Positions 50,927-59,148 of a DNA stretch of 64,000 nucleotides are shown one piece after another (positions within the stretch are counted from its first letter, which is position 1; each line of letters starts with the position of its first letter). This DNA is from Vulcanimicrobiota bacterium. Lineage in GTDB: Bacteria > Vulcanimicrobiota > Vulcanimicrobiia > Vulcanimicrobiales > Vulcanimicrobiaceae. The stretch covers positions 1 to 64,000 of the forward strand of contig PLJL01000001.1 in NCBI GenBank assembly GCA_003140215.1. The letters run 5' to 3'. The translations under genes were made by a program, and so were the position numbers. The notes under the pieces are model-generated. The model saw only the letters and a list, made by a program, of their open reading frames with translations, had not been told where the DNA came from and did not search any database.

Positions 50927-51310
50927 TTAGGCGCTCTTCTTGCTCGCGCGTCGGCGCGCCGTCTTTTTCTTGACCGCTCCGGCCCCTTTGCGGGCCGCGC
51001 CGGCAGCCTTGTCGGTGATCGTATCGACCACGTCCGCTCCGGCACCGATGAGCTTGCCGGCCTGCTCCAACACCGTCCCGACCTTGCGTGCGGTGCGCGT
51101 CGCTTTCTTCGCCGTCTTGGCTGCCTTCTTCGCGACGCCGGTCGCTTTTTTCGCGGCTCCGGCAACCGCCTTACCGGTTTTGCGCGCGGCCTTGCGGGTA
51201 GCCCCGACGGCCTTCTTCGCGCCGCCGGCGGCTTTGGCTACCGCGCTCTTCTTGCGCGCCGGACTCTTCTTCTTGGCGGCCTTCTTGCGGCCACGTTTCG
51301 CTGCTGCCAT
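50927..51310 (-). CDS. Histone-H1-like Lys/Ala-rich protein
   Basis: 127 aa, about a third Lys or Arg: GRKKAAKKKSPARKKSAVAK, GAAKKATGVAKKAAKTAKKA and KKKTARRRASKK, around a less basic helix VLEQAGKLIGAGADVVDTI (about 79-97). Likely a nucleoid-associated protein binding DNA through its tails, as in bacterial H1-like proteins. GGAGGG precedes the ATG. A second protein in this window (the PHP fusion) has a similar tail. Confidence 0.82.
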   Translation of the reverse strand: MAAAKRGRKKAAKKKSPARKKSAVAKAAGGAKKAVGATRKAARKTGKAVAGAAKKATGVAKKAAKTAKKATRTARKVGTVLEQAGKLIGAGADVVDTITDKAAGAARKGAGAVKKKTARRRASKKSA

Positions 51311-51428
51311 GGTGTCGCGTTCCCTCCAGTTGGAGCGATGGAAATCGTTGCTACCACACGTTCCCGCCACTCGACACCGGCAAACGGAACGAATAGAGCC
51401 CGCCGTGGTCTCGCGGCGCCTCGGTGCA

Positions 51429-53075
51429 TCAGTACACCAGCTTTCCGATCTTACCGGCGGACGCTTCACAGAACCACAGCGAGCCGTCCGGCGCCGAAAA
51501 AATGCCCATAAGGCTGGAAGTACTTGGGGTCGGGAACTCGGTGACCATTCCGGTCGTCGTGATGCGTCCGATCCGGCCTTGGAGCTCCGTGAACCACAGC
51601 GCACCATCCTGGCCCACCGTGATCCCCACCGGCCCGCTGTTGGTCGGAAACTCGTTGATGACCGAGAACGAGGCCGGCGAGAGCTGCCCGATCTTACTCG
51701 TTCCGGTCTCCGCGAACCAGAGGTTTCCGTCGGGGCCCCGAACGATCTGGCCCGGGTTGCTTCCCGGCGCGAGCGAGATCTCGCTGATCGGTGCACCCAA
51801 ATTGCTGAGGCGACCGATCTTGTCGTTTAACGCGGTGTAGTAGATCTTGTTGTCGGGTGCGGTCGTGATCCCGTTCGGAGACTCGTTGGCGGTGGGAGTC
51901 GACGTCTCGGTGACGACGCCGGTGGCCATGTTCACGGAGCCGATGTTGCAGGTGGTACCGGGACAGTTGGGCGCGGTAAACCAGACGGTGCCATCGCCGC
52001 GGTCGACCAGAAACACGGGTACGTCCGCAGTGTGCGTCGTGGGGAACTCCTGGAACACCCCGCTGGTCGTGACCGCCGCGATATAGCTAGACGGCCCAGC
52101 ATTGGACTCCGTGAACCACAGTCGCCCGTCGCTTGCCGCGATGATCCCCGACATGGTCGCCATGAACGTCGGGACGGGGAACTCGGTAACCACGCCGGCC
52201 GACGTGATTCGCGCGACGCGGTGGGGGAACTCCGTGAACCACATGTTGCCGTCCGCGCCGGCCGTGATCCATTGCGGCGTATGTGTCGGCGTGAGGATCG
52301 TGAACTCGTAGATCGTGGGCTTCGGGGCGAACGTCGCCGACGCGCTCGGAATTCCGGTCCCCGTCGCCACGACGGTCGCGCTGGTCAGCGTGCCGCCGTT
52401 GTATGCGAGCGTCGCGGTCGTCGATGCGTTCGGGATGGTGTTGGCCGAGAGCGCGAGCGTCCCGCTCTCCGACGGCGACGGGATGATGATCGCCAGGTGA
52501 ATCGGCTGGCTGTAGTCACCGGGGCCGGTAATCGTGTCGCCGTCGGCATCGAGCGCCGCTACGTTCACCGGCACCGTCGCCGGCACACCGGCGTTCGGCG
52601 TCGGGTTGGCGACCGTGACCACCACCGACGCGACGACGCCGCCCAGCGTCGCGGAGACCGTGTTCGCCACGCCCAGCGCGATCTGCTTCGTCACCGACGC
52701 GCGGCTCAGGACGTTGCCGAGACCGTTCTGCTCGTCGAAGGTGGCGAACGCGAAGGTGTCGGTGCCGACCGGCGCGTCGATCGTCAGCGTGCTAGCCGGA
52801 AAGTTGAGGAACTGCGGCGCTCCGCCGTTCACCGCGACCGAGACGCTGCGGGCGGTCGCCGGGACGAAGCGCGGGCTGCGCTGTGCGGCTTGCGGGGCCG
52901 AACTCCACTTCATCGTGAAGGTCACGCTCACCGTGCCTGACTTGGGAGCCGTCTGAGCGACCACGGGGGGTGCGCTGCTGCTTCCGCCGCCGGAACATCC
53001 CGCGGCCAGCACGAGCATCAGCGGGACGCTGAACAAACGTCTTGCCGAAGGCAATGCTCGCTGACCCACCCTCAT
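51429..53075 (-). CDS. Vgb-like beta-propeller lipoprotein (copy 1)
   Basis: 548 aa lipoprotein (lipobox LAAGC). Residues about 40-240: two Ig-like beta domains; from about 255: a seven-bladed propeller made of DGNMWFTE, DGRLWFTE, DGTVWFTA, DNKIYYTA, DGNLWFAE, DGALWFTE, DGSLWFCE units, as in virginiamycin B lyase (Vgb). The final blade has LMGI where Vgb lyases have a catalytic His, so antibiotic lyase activity is unlikely. Third of three tandem copies; all end in GKLVY. Confidence 0.85.
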   Translation of the reverse strand: MRVGQRALPSARRLFSVPLMLVLAAGCSGGGSSSAPPVVAQTAPKSGTVSVTFTMKWSSAPQAAQRSPRFVPATARSVSVAVNGGAPQFLNFPASTLTIDAPVGTDTFAFATFDEQNGLGNVLSRASVTKQIALGVANTVSATLGGVVASVVVTVANPTPNAGVPATVPVNVAALDADGDTITGPGDYSQPIHLAIIIPSPSESGTLALSANTIPNASTTATLAYNGGTLTSATVVATGTGIPSASATFAPKPTIYEFTILTPTHTPQWITAGADGNMWFTEFPHRVARITSAGVVTEFPVPTFMATMSGIIAASDGRLWFTESNAGPSSYIAAVTTSGVFQEFPTTHTADVPVFLVDRGDGTVWFTAPNCPGTTCNIGSVNMATGVVTETSTPTANESPNGITTAPDNKIYYTALNDKIGRLSNLGAPISEISLAPGSNPGQIVRGPDGNLWFAETGTSKIGQLSPASFSVINEFPTNSGPVGITVGQDGALWFTELQGRIGRITTTGMVTEFPTPSTSSLMGIFSAPDGSLWFCEASAGKIGKLVY

Positions 53076-53105
53076 GGCAAGTCGCCTTCCCCGACGTTGC
53101 GCGAC

Positions 53106-53135
53106 AGCCCCGCCGCGGCCGGAGCCGTGGCGGGG
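53106..53135 (-). terminator. Strong hairpin between Lp1 and Vgb copy 1
   Basis: 13-bp stem GCCCCGCCGCGGC / GCCGTGGCGGGGC (one G-T) with a four-base loop, no T-run. Situated between the small lipoprotein stop and the propeller start; may attenuate or stabilise transcripts. Confidence 0.45.
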
Positions 53136-53162
53136 CGTCGGGTCTCGATCGGCGTGGTTGCG

Positions 53163-53663
53163 TTACTGACGTTGCTTCGAGCTGATGGTACCCGTCGTCG
53201 TCGTGACGGTGACGTTCACGCCGACCGACCCGCCGTGGTTGTCGCTCACGACGATCGTGCAGGTGCCCGCGGCTACCGCCGTGACGGTGAACGTTCCGCT
53301 GGGACCGGTGTTCGACGCCGGCGCGAACGTCGCGATCCCGGTGCACGACGGGCTGCCGTTGGCCGCGTTGAACGGGCCGGTGTAGGTGTTTTCGGTGACC
53401 GTGAACTGGGCCGACGAGCCGGCCGTCGTCAACGACAGCGAGACGGCGCTCCCGCCGATCGCCGCCGGAACCGGGGTCGGGGTCGGCGTCGGCGTCGCCG
53501 TCGGCACCGGTGTCGGCGTTGCGGTCGGGCCGGGAGTCGGGGTCGGCGTCGCCGTGACGACACCGGTGCTGAAGGTCGGCGGGGCCGAACTGCCGCCGTT
53601 GCAGCCCGCAATGGCCGCGGCCGTTGCGACCGCAAACGCGGCGAGCGCGGCGCGCAAGCTCAT
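53163..53663 (-). CDS. Small Ig-like lipoprotein with Thr-Pro linker (Lp1)
   Basis: 166 aa. Signal peptide with lipobox AIAGC, then a TPTPTPGPTATPTPVPTAT linker (about 38-65) and one beta-sandwich domain (about 70-160) ending VGVNVTVTTTTGTIS. The domain holds SPSCTGIATF and AGTCTIVV, two Cys that could pair. Near-duplicate of Lp2 at 55579-56082. AGAGAGG lies 10 nt before the ATG. Follows Vgb copy 2 by 28 bp. Confidence 0.8.
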   Translation of the reverse strand: MSLRAALAAFAVATAAAIAGCNGGSSAPPTFSTGVVTATPTPTPGPTATPTPVPTATPTPTPTPVPAAIGGSAVSLSLTTAGSSAQFTVTENTYTGPFNAANGSPSCTGIATFAPASNTGPSGTFTVTAVAAGTCTIVVSDNHGGSVGVNVTVTTTTGTISSKQRQ

Positions 53664-53691
53664 CTTCGAGGTGCCTCTCTGCTCGCGCATC

Positions 53692-55413
53692 TCAGTACAC
53701 CAGCTTTCCGACGCGGCCCGGATTGAGGCCGGTGCCCGATTCGGCAAACCAGATCGAACCGTCAGGCGCGACCGCGATCCCCTTCAGACCTAGGCCGGTG
53801 ACCGGCGACGTGTACTCGCTGACCGTACCGAAAATGCTGACGCGGCCGATGCGGTCGAGCCCGGACTCGGTGACCCACAAGCCGTCGTCCTTACCGGCGG
53901 TAATCCCGATCGGATTGGAGGTCGCTGTCGTCGTCGGGAACTCGTCGATGGTCGGTGCCGGCCAGCCGGCCGGGTTCAGCCGAGCCACCCGGCTCGTACC
54001 GAACTCGGTGAACCACATGCAAGGGCTGCCGCCGCAGGTCGTCTCGGCGGCAGGTCCGCGCACGATCTGCGCCGGCGCGCTTCCCGTCGGCAGCGGCACT
54101 TCGGTGATGGCGCCGAAGAGCATCGGGATCCGGCCGAGCTGATCGACCGCGTTCTCGGTGAAGTAGAGGTTGAGGTCCGGCGCCGGTGCGATGCCGAACG
54201 GCTTCGAGTTCGGCGTCGGAATCGTCGTCTCGCCGGAAACGCCCGACGTGAGACCTTGGAATCCGACGTGGTTGCCGGTGTTGCCGGTGAACCACACGTT
54301 GCCGTCACCGCGGTCGGTCAGCAGTTGCGGACCGTCGGTGGCGAACAACGTGCTGAACTCGGTGTATGCACAGGCCGTCGTCACGCGGGTGATCTTGCTG
54401 CCGGCGAACTCCGTGAACCACAGGTTGCCGTCGGACGCGCTGATGATCCCCCGCGGGTCCGATGCCGCCGTCGGGATGGCCGGGCACTCGGTTACGACGC
54501 CGGCGGGGGTGATCTTCGCAATGGTGTTGCCCGGGTTTTCGGTGAACCACATGTTGCCGTCGCTGCCCGCCGCGATCCACTGCGGCCGGTTGGCGGCGAC
54601 CGGGATCGAGAACTGGTAGAAGGTCGGCGTCGGGGTGAAGGCCGCGGCCTGCGTGCTGACGCCGGTCGCTCGCGCAACCACGAACGCGATGGGGCCATCG
54701 GGCAATCCGCTATTCAGCGTTGCCCCGTTGTAGGTCAGGGTCGCGGTGGTGGACGAGTTCGGAAGCGTCGTGGTCGAGAGCGCGAGCGTGCCGCTGTTCG
54801 TGTCGTCCTGGATCGAGAGCCGGATCGGCGTGCTGTAGTCTCCCGGCCCGACGATCGTATTCCCGTCGGCGTCCTTCGCGGATGCGTTGACGTTGACCGT
54901 CGCCGGAACGCCCGCATTGGGCGCCGGATTGCTGAGTGCGATCGTCAGGGAGGCCACGACGCCGTTGAGCACCGCAGAGACGGTATTGGCGGCGCCGAGG
55001 ACGATTGCTTTCGACACCGACGCGCGGCTGAGGACGTTGCCCTGACCGTTCTGGTCATCGTACGTCGCGAAGGCGAACGTGTCGGTGCCGACCGGAGCGT
55101 CGATCACGATCGTGGTGAGCGGCGCATTCAGGAACTGCGCGTTGCCGCCGTTGACGGTAACCGAGACGCTCCGCGCCGTCGCCGGAACGTAGCGCGGACT
55201 GCGCCGCACGGTCTGCGTCGTGTCGTTCCACTTCATCGTGAACGTCACGCTGGCGGTCCCCTTGCTCGGGGCCTGCGGCGCTGTCGGCGGCGTTGGGGAC
55301 GTACTCCCACCGCCGCCCGAGCAGCCCGCGACGAACAGGGCCATCGTCGCCGCGCATGCGAGGCGTCTCGCAAGAGGCGACCGCCGAGCAAGAATCATGG
55401 TAACAGCGCCCAT
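53692..55413 (-). CDS. Vgb-like beta-propeller lipoprotein (copy 2)
   Basis: 573 aa from the ATG at 55413 (GAGGAGG seven nt upstream); lipobox VAGC. Same architecture as copy 1: Ig-like region with NPAPNAGVPATVNVNASAKD, then propeller blades NMWFTEN, LWFTEFA, VWFTGN, LYFTEN, MWFTEFG, LWVTES, IWFAES. Final blade has LKGI in place of the Vgb His motif. An extra Cys pair (ETTCGGSPCMWF) is unique to this copy. Preceded by a terminator and a leader motif shared with copy 3, so it has its own promoter. Confidence 0.85.
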   Translation of the reverse strand: MGAVTMILARRSPLARRLACAATMALFVAGCSGGGGSTSPTPPTAPQAPSKGTASVTFTMKWNDTTQTVRRSPRYVPATARSVSVTVNGGNAQFLNAPLTTIVIDAPVGTDTFAFATYDDQNGQGNVLSRASVSKAIVLGAANTVSAVLNGVVASLTIALSNPAPNAGVPATVNVNASAKDADGNTIVGPGDYSTPIRLSIQDDTNSGTLALSTTTLPNSSTTATLTYNGATLNSGLPDGPIAFVVARATGVSTQAAAFTPTPTFYQFSIPVAANRPQWIAAGSDGNMWFTENPGNTIAKITPAGVVTECPAIPTAASDPRGIISASDGNLWFTEFAGSKITRVTTACAYTEFSTLFATDGPQLLTDRGDGNVWFTGNTGNHVGFQGLTSGVSGETTIPTPNSKPFGIAPAPDLNLYFTENAVDQLGRIPMLFGAITEVPLPTGSAPAQIVRGPAAETTCGGSPCMWFTEFGTSRVARLNPAGWPAPTIDEFPTTTATSNPIGITAGKDDGLWVTESGLDRIGRVSIFGTVSEYTSPVTGLGLKGIAVAPDGSIWFAESGTGLNPGRVGKLVY

Positions 55414-55505
55414 GTGCATGCCTCCTCGTATGGAAGTCGAGCGGGGACAACAGCGATACCTGGATGCGCCGTTCCGTGCGGTTTCGCTGCCTTGTAAGCT
55501 CACGT

Positions 55506-55519
55506 GCGCAATTTCCTGG
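55506..55519 (-). promoter_or_regulatory. Leader motif shared by Vgb copies 2 and 3
   Basis: Plus-strand GCGCAATTTCCTGG, read as CCAGGAAATTGCGC toward the gene, about 95 bp upstream of the copy 2 start. The same 14-mer with one change occurs about 125 bp upstream of copy 3 (57944-57957), and similarity extends on both sides. Confidence 0.5.
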
Positions 55520-55529
55520 TTCCGGGACG

Positions 55530-55562
55530 AAAAAGCCCGCCGCAACCGAAGTTGCGACGGGC
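55530..55562 (-). terminator. Intrinsic terminator after Lp2
   Basis: On the minus strand GCCCGTCGCAAC, loop TTCG, GTTGCGGCGGGC, then TTTTT. Ends the Vgb3-Lp2 transcript 17 bp after the Lp2 stop and separates it from Vgb copy 2. Confidence 0.92.
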
Positions 55563-55578
55563 TTTCGTGCGGGAAGCG

Positions 55579-56082
55579 TCAGTGTTGACTGCGCCGAACG
55601 CCGCTGATCGTGCCCGTTGTCGTCGTGACGGTGACGTTCACGCCGACCGAGCCGCCGTGGTTGTCGGTCACGACGATCGTGCAGGTGCCCGCGGCCACCG
55701 CGGTTACGGTGAACGTTCCGCTGGGGCCGGTGTTCGAAGCCGGCGCGAACGTCGCGATCCCGGCGCACGACGGGCTACCGTTGGCCGCGCTGAACGGGCC
55801 GGTGTAGTTGTTCTCGGTGACCGTGAACTGGGCCGATGAGCCGGCCGCCGTCAACGACAGCGCGACGGCGCTCCCGCCGATCGCCGCCGGAACCGGAGTC
55901 GGGGTTGGGCTCGGCGTCGGCGTTGCCGTCGGCACCGGCGTCGGCGTCGCCGTCGGACCGGGGGTCGGGGTTACGACGACACCCGTGCTGAAGCTCGGCG
56001 GGGCCGAACTGCCGCCGTTGCAGCCCGCGATCGCCGCCGCAGCGACGATGGCGAATGCGGCGAGCGCGGTGCGCAAGCTCAT
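55579..56082 (-). CDS. Small Ig-like lipoprotein with Thr-Pro linker (Lp2)
   Basis: 167 aa; lipobox AIAGC, Thr-Pro linker TPTPVPTATPTPSPTPTPVP, then the same beta domain as Lp1 with only scattered substitutions (for example NNYTGPFSAANGSPSCAG against NTYTGPFNAANGSPSCTG). Differs at the C-terminus (SGVRRSQH against SSKQRQ). Follows Vgb copy 3 by 28 bp and is closed by an intrinsic terminator. Confidence 0.8.
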   Translation of the reverse strand: MSLRTALAAFAIVAAAAIAGCNGGSSAPPSFSTGVVVTPTPGPTATPTPVPTATPTPSPTPTPVPAAIGGSAVALSLTAAGSSAQFTVTENNYTGPFSAANGSPSCAGIATFAPASNTGPSGTFTVTAVAAGTCTIVVTDNHGGSVGVNVTVTTTTGTISGVRRSQH

Positions 56083-56110
56083 CGTCGAGGTTCCTCTCTG
56101 CTCGCGCATC

Positions 56111-57823
56111 TCAGTACACCAGCTTTCCGATGCGGCCCGGATTGAGGCCGGTGCCTGGTTCGCAGAACCACAGCGAGCCGTCCGGCGCAACCGCGATCCC
56201 CCGGAGCCCGAGTCCGCTAAGAGGCGAGGTGAACTCGGTGACCGTTCCACCCGTCGTAATGCGGCCGATCTTGTCGAGACCGGTCTCGGTGAACCAAAGG
56301 GCACCGTCTTGACCGACCGTGATGCCGGTCGGCGCTCCGTTCGGCGTGAGCGTCGGAAACTCGCCCGTCACCGAGAACGAGTTCGGAGAGAGCCGGCCGA
56401 TCTTGTTGCTGCCGAACTCGGTGAACCAGAGGTTACCGTCAGGGCCGCGCACGATCGACTCGGGCACGGAACCGGCGGTCAGGCTGATCTCGCTTTGCGC
56501 GGTGAACAGGTTGGCGATGCGGCCGATCTTGTCGACGGCGGACTCTGTGTAGTACAGGTTGTTGTCCGGCGCGGTCGCGATCCCGAACGGTCCGGAATTC
56601 GCGGTCGGGATGCTCGTCTCACCCGCGACACCCGAGCTGATCCCCTGGAAGCCGACGCGGCTGCTGCCGTTGGCGACGTACCAGATGTTGCCGTCGAGCC
56701 GGTCGACCAATCCAATCGGATTGTCGGGCGGCGGCGGCGCGAACAGGGTCGAGAACTCGGTGAACGTGCCGGTCGTCGTGACCTTCGCGATCTTGCTCGT
56801 GCCCGGCGGCGGCGTCGTCGAGAACTCGGTGAACCACAGGTTCCCGTCGGACGCGCCGATGATCATCTGCGGCTGCGCGTTCGCGGTCGGGACGGTGAAC
56901 TCGGTGACCACACCGGCCGGCGTGATCCGAGCGACCGCGCCGCCAGGGTTCTCGGTGAACCACATGTTGCCGTCGGACCCTTGCGCGATCCATTGCGGCC
57001 TGTTGGCCGCGACCGGGATCGAGAATTGGTAGAACGTCGGTGTCGGAGTGAAAGCCGTCGACACGGTGCTGATCCCGGTGCCGCTCGCGGCGATGGTCGC
57101 GGTGGGACCACCGGGCAGACCGCTGTTGAGCGTTCCGCCGTTGTAGGTCAGCGTCGCCGTCGTCGCCGGGCTCGTGAGGTTATTGGTCGAGAGCGACAAC
57201 GTGCCGCTGGCGGTCGAATCGTTGATCGCGAGGTGGATCGGGACGCTGTAGTTCCCCGGTCCGACGATCGTGTTGCCGTCGGCATCTCTCGCGGCGACGT
57301 TGACGTTGACGGTCGCCGGTACGCCTGCGTTCGGCGCGGGGTTGCTCAGCGAGATGGCGATCGAGGCGACGATGCCGTCCAGAACCGCCGTGACCGTGTT
57401 CGCGGTCCCGATCACGACGGCTTTCGTGACCGAGGCGCGGCTAAGGGCGTTGCCCTGACCGTTCGGCTGGTCGAACGTCGTGAACACGAAGGTATCGGTT
57501 CCGACCGGCGCATCGATCACGATCGTGCTCGCCGGCGCGTTCAGGAACTGCGGAACGCCGCCGTTCACCGAGACCGAGACACTGAGGGCCGTGGCGGGAA
57601 CGTAGCGCGGATTGCGCGTCACGCTTTGCGTCCCGTCGGTCCAATGCATGGTGAAAGTGACGCTCGCCATCTGATTCGACGTCGGCTGCTGCCCGCCGGC
57701 CGGCGGCACGGCACGCGCGCCCCCGCCGCCCGAGCAGGCCGCCAGACCCGCGACGATCGCTAAGCTGATCAGGCGCATTCCAGCGCGAGTCGCTCGACCA
57801 AAACGCAAAGATGAAACGCCCAT
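56111..57823 (-). CDS. Vgb-like beta-propeller lipoprotein (copy 3)
   Basis: 570 aa; lipobox LAAC. Ig-like region NPAPNAGVPATVNVNVAARD, then blades NMWFTEN, LWFTEFS, IWYVAN, LYYTES, LWFTEFG, LWFTETG, LWFCEPG. Final blade LRGI, without the Vgb catalytic His. The ATG at 57823 has GGGAG nine nt upstream; an ATG at 57778 would still keep a signal peptide. First gene of the array; divergent from the 2-oxoacid dehydrogenase operon. Confidence 0.85.
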   Translation of the reverse strand: MGVSSLRFGRATRAGMRLISLAIVAGLAACSGGGGARAVPPAGGQQPTSNQMASVTFTMHWTDGTQSVTRNPRYVPATALSVSVSVNGGVPQFLNAPASTIVIDAPVGTDTFVFTTFDQPNGQGNALSRASVTKAVVIGTANTVTAVLDGIVASIAISLSNPAPNAGVPATVNVNVAARDADGNTIVGPGNYSVPIHLAINDSTASGTLSLSTNNLTSPATTATLTYNGGTLNSGLPGGPTATIAASGTGISTVSTAFTPTPTFYQFSIPVAANRPQWIAQGSDGNMWFTENPGGAVARITPAGVVTEFTVPTANAQPQMIIGASDGNLWFTEFSTTPPPGTSKIAKVTTTGTFTEFSTLFAPPPPDNPIGLVDRLDGNIWYVANGSSRVGFQGISSGVAGETSIPTANSGPFGIATAPDNNLYYTESAVDKIGRIANLFTAQSEISLTAGSVPESIVRGPDGNLWFTEFGSNKIGRLSPNSFSVTGEFPTLTPNGAPTGITVGQDGALWFTETGLDKIGRITTGGTVTEFTSPLSGLGLRGIAVAPDGSLWFCEPGTGLNPGRIGKLVY

Positions 57824-57924
57824 ACGCGAGTCTCCCTAACCGAGTAGGCAACGAGAAGAATCGTGCAAACACCAGCCCCTGCACGGCCGGTCCGCGGTCG
57901 CTGTAGGCGCCCTCGAACCCGGAC

Positions 57925-57957
57925 GGCTTCCTTGGAAGCCTGCGCGCACTTTCCTGG
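57925..57957 (-). promoter_or_regulatory. Leader element upstream of Vgb copy 3
   Basis: Contains plus-strand GCGCACTTTCCTGG (57944-57957), one base different from the copy 2 motif, next to a 7-bp palindrome GGCTTCC-TT-GGAAGCC (57925-57940). The 283-bp gap 57824-58106 holds this and no gene; promoters for both directions must lie here but I could not place them. Confidence 0.5.
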
Positions 57958-58106
57958 CTCGAGGAACCAAAGTGGGCCGTTTTTCCGCATTTTGTGATAG
58001 CCAAGCAAGTGCTCGGCTGCAGATGCCGCGGATCCGGCCCGCAGGAGTCGCATCCACTCGCGCGCGAGTACCCGCGGTTCTCACTTGGGCCCCAGGGATC
58101 GACTCG

Positions 58107-59138
58107 ATGGCGAAAACCACGGCCGCGCGCGGACGCGATTTGGACCGCGGCGGCCTGAGCGACGAGCAGCTCGTCGCGATGCTTCGGAACATGCTCCTGC
58201 AGCGGCAGCTCGACAACCGCGGCTTTCAGCTCAATCGTCAAGGCAAGATCCCGTTCGCGCTGGGCTCCGAGGGGCACGAGGCCGTCCAGGCTGGGGCAGC
58301 GATGGCATTCGAGCGTGGCCGCGACGTCCTCGCCCCGTACTACCGGGACTTGGGCCTGGCGCTGGGCGTCGGGATGTCGCCCTTCGAGATCCTCTCCTCG
58401 CTGTTCGCGCGCCAGACCGATCGTTCGATGGGCCGGCAGTTCCCCAACCACTACACCAATCACGACCTCGGCGTCATGTCGATCTCGTCGATCATCGCCG
58501 GCCACTGCACCCATGCCGTCGGCGTCGCCGCAGCCTTCAAGTATCGCGGCGAAAGCGGCCGCGCCGTGCTCTGCACTACCGGCGAAGGCGCGACGTCGCA
58601 AGGCGAATGGCACGAATCCGTCAACTATGCGGCCGTCCACGGCCTGCCCATCGTGTTCTTGGTGCAAAACAACGAGTGGGCGATCTCGACGCCGCAAGAC
58701 ATGCAGATGAAGGTCGCCAACGTCGCCGACAAAGCGCCGGGTTACGGGCTTCCCGGGGTCGTCTGTGACGGGTTCAGCCCCATCGCAACCTACCGCGTCA
58801 TGCACGAAGCGCTCGAGCGCGCTCACGCCGGCGGCGGCCCGACCATCGTCGAGGCCAAGTGCTATCGTTTCCTATCGCACTCGACCGACGACGACGACCG
58901 CACCTACCGCTCGCGCGACGCGATCGAGGAGCGCCGTAAGCTCGATCCGGTCCCGCGCTTCGAGCAGGCCCTCATCGAAGCCGGCGTCATCGACGAAGCG
59001 CTCGCGAAACGGCTCAAGCAAGACGTGCTGCGCGAGACCAACGAGGCCACCGACGCGGCCGAAGCGCAGCCCTATCCGACCGCCGAAAGCCTCTACACGA
59101 ACGTCGTCGCGGGAGACTACAAACCATGGCAAGACTGA
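58107..59138 (+). CDS. 2-oxoacid dehydrogenase E1 alpha subunit
   Basis: 343 aa. Thiamine-diphosphate binding motif GEGATSQGEWHESVNYAAVH then LVQNNEWAIS; phosphorylation-loop-like KCYRFLSHSTDDDDRTYR. Belongs to the branched-chain (BkdA) or acetoin/pyruvate (AcoA/PdhA) E1 alpha group; alpha/beta split form. Operon with E1 beta and E2. The GEG in place of the commoner GDG in the ThDP motif is a conservative change. AGGGA precedes the ATG. Confidence 0.9.
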   Translation: MAKTTAARGRDLDRGGLSDEQLVAMLRNMLLQRQLDNRGFQLNRQGKIPFALGSEGHEAVQAGAAMAFERGRDVLAPYYRDLGLALGVGMSPFEILSSLFARQTDRSMGRQFPNHYTNHDLGVMSISSIIAGHCTHAVGVAAAFKYRGESGRAVLCTTGEGATSQGEWHESVNYAAVHGLPIVFLVQNNEWAISTPQDMQMKVANVADKAPGYGLPGVVCDGFSPIATYRVMHEALERAHAGGGPTIVEAKCYRFLSHSTDDDDRTYRSRDAIEERRKLDPVPRFEQALIEAGVIDEALAKRLKQDVLRETNEATDAAEAQPYPTAESLYTNVVAGDYKPWQD

Positions 59139-59148
59139 GACTGCCGCG

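Noticed and set aside
51429-57823. Streptogramin (virginiamycin B) resistance genes
   Set aside because: The propellers match the Vgb fold, but they are anchored lipoproteins with extra Ig domains and lack the final-blade His motif, so a resistance annotation would mislead.
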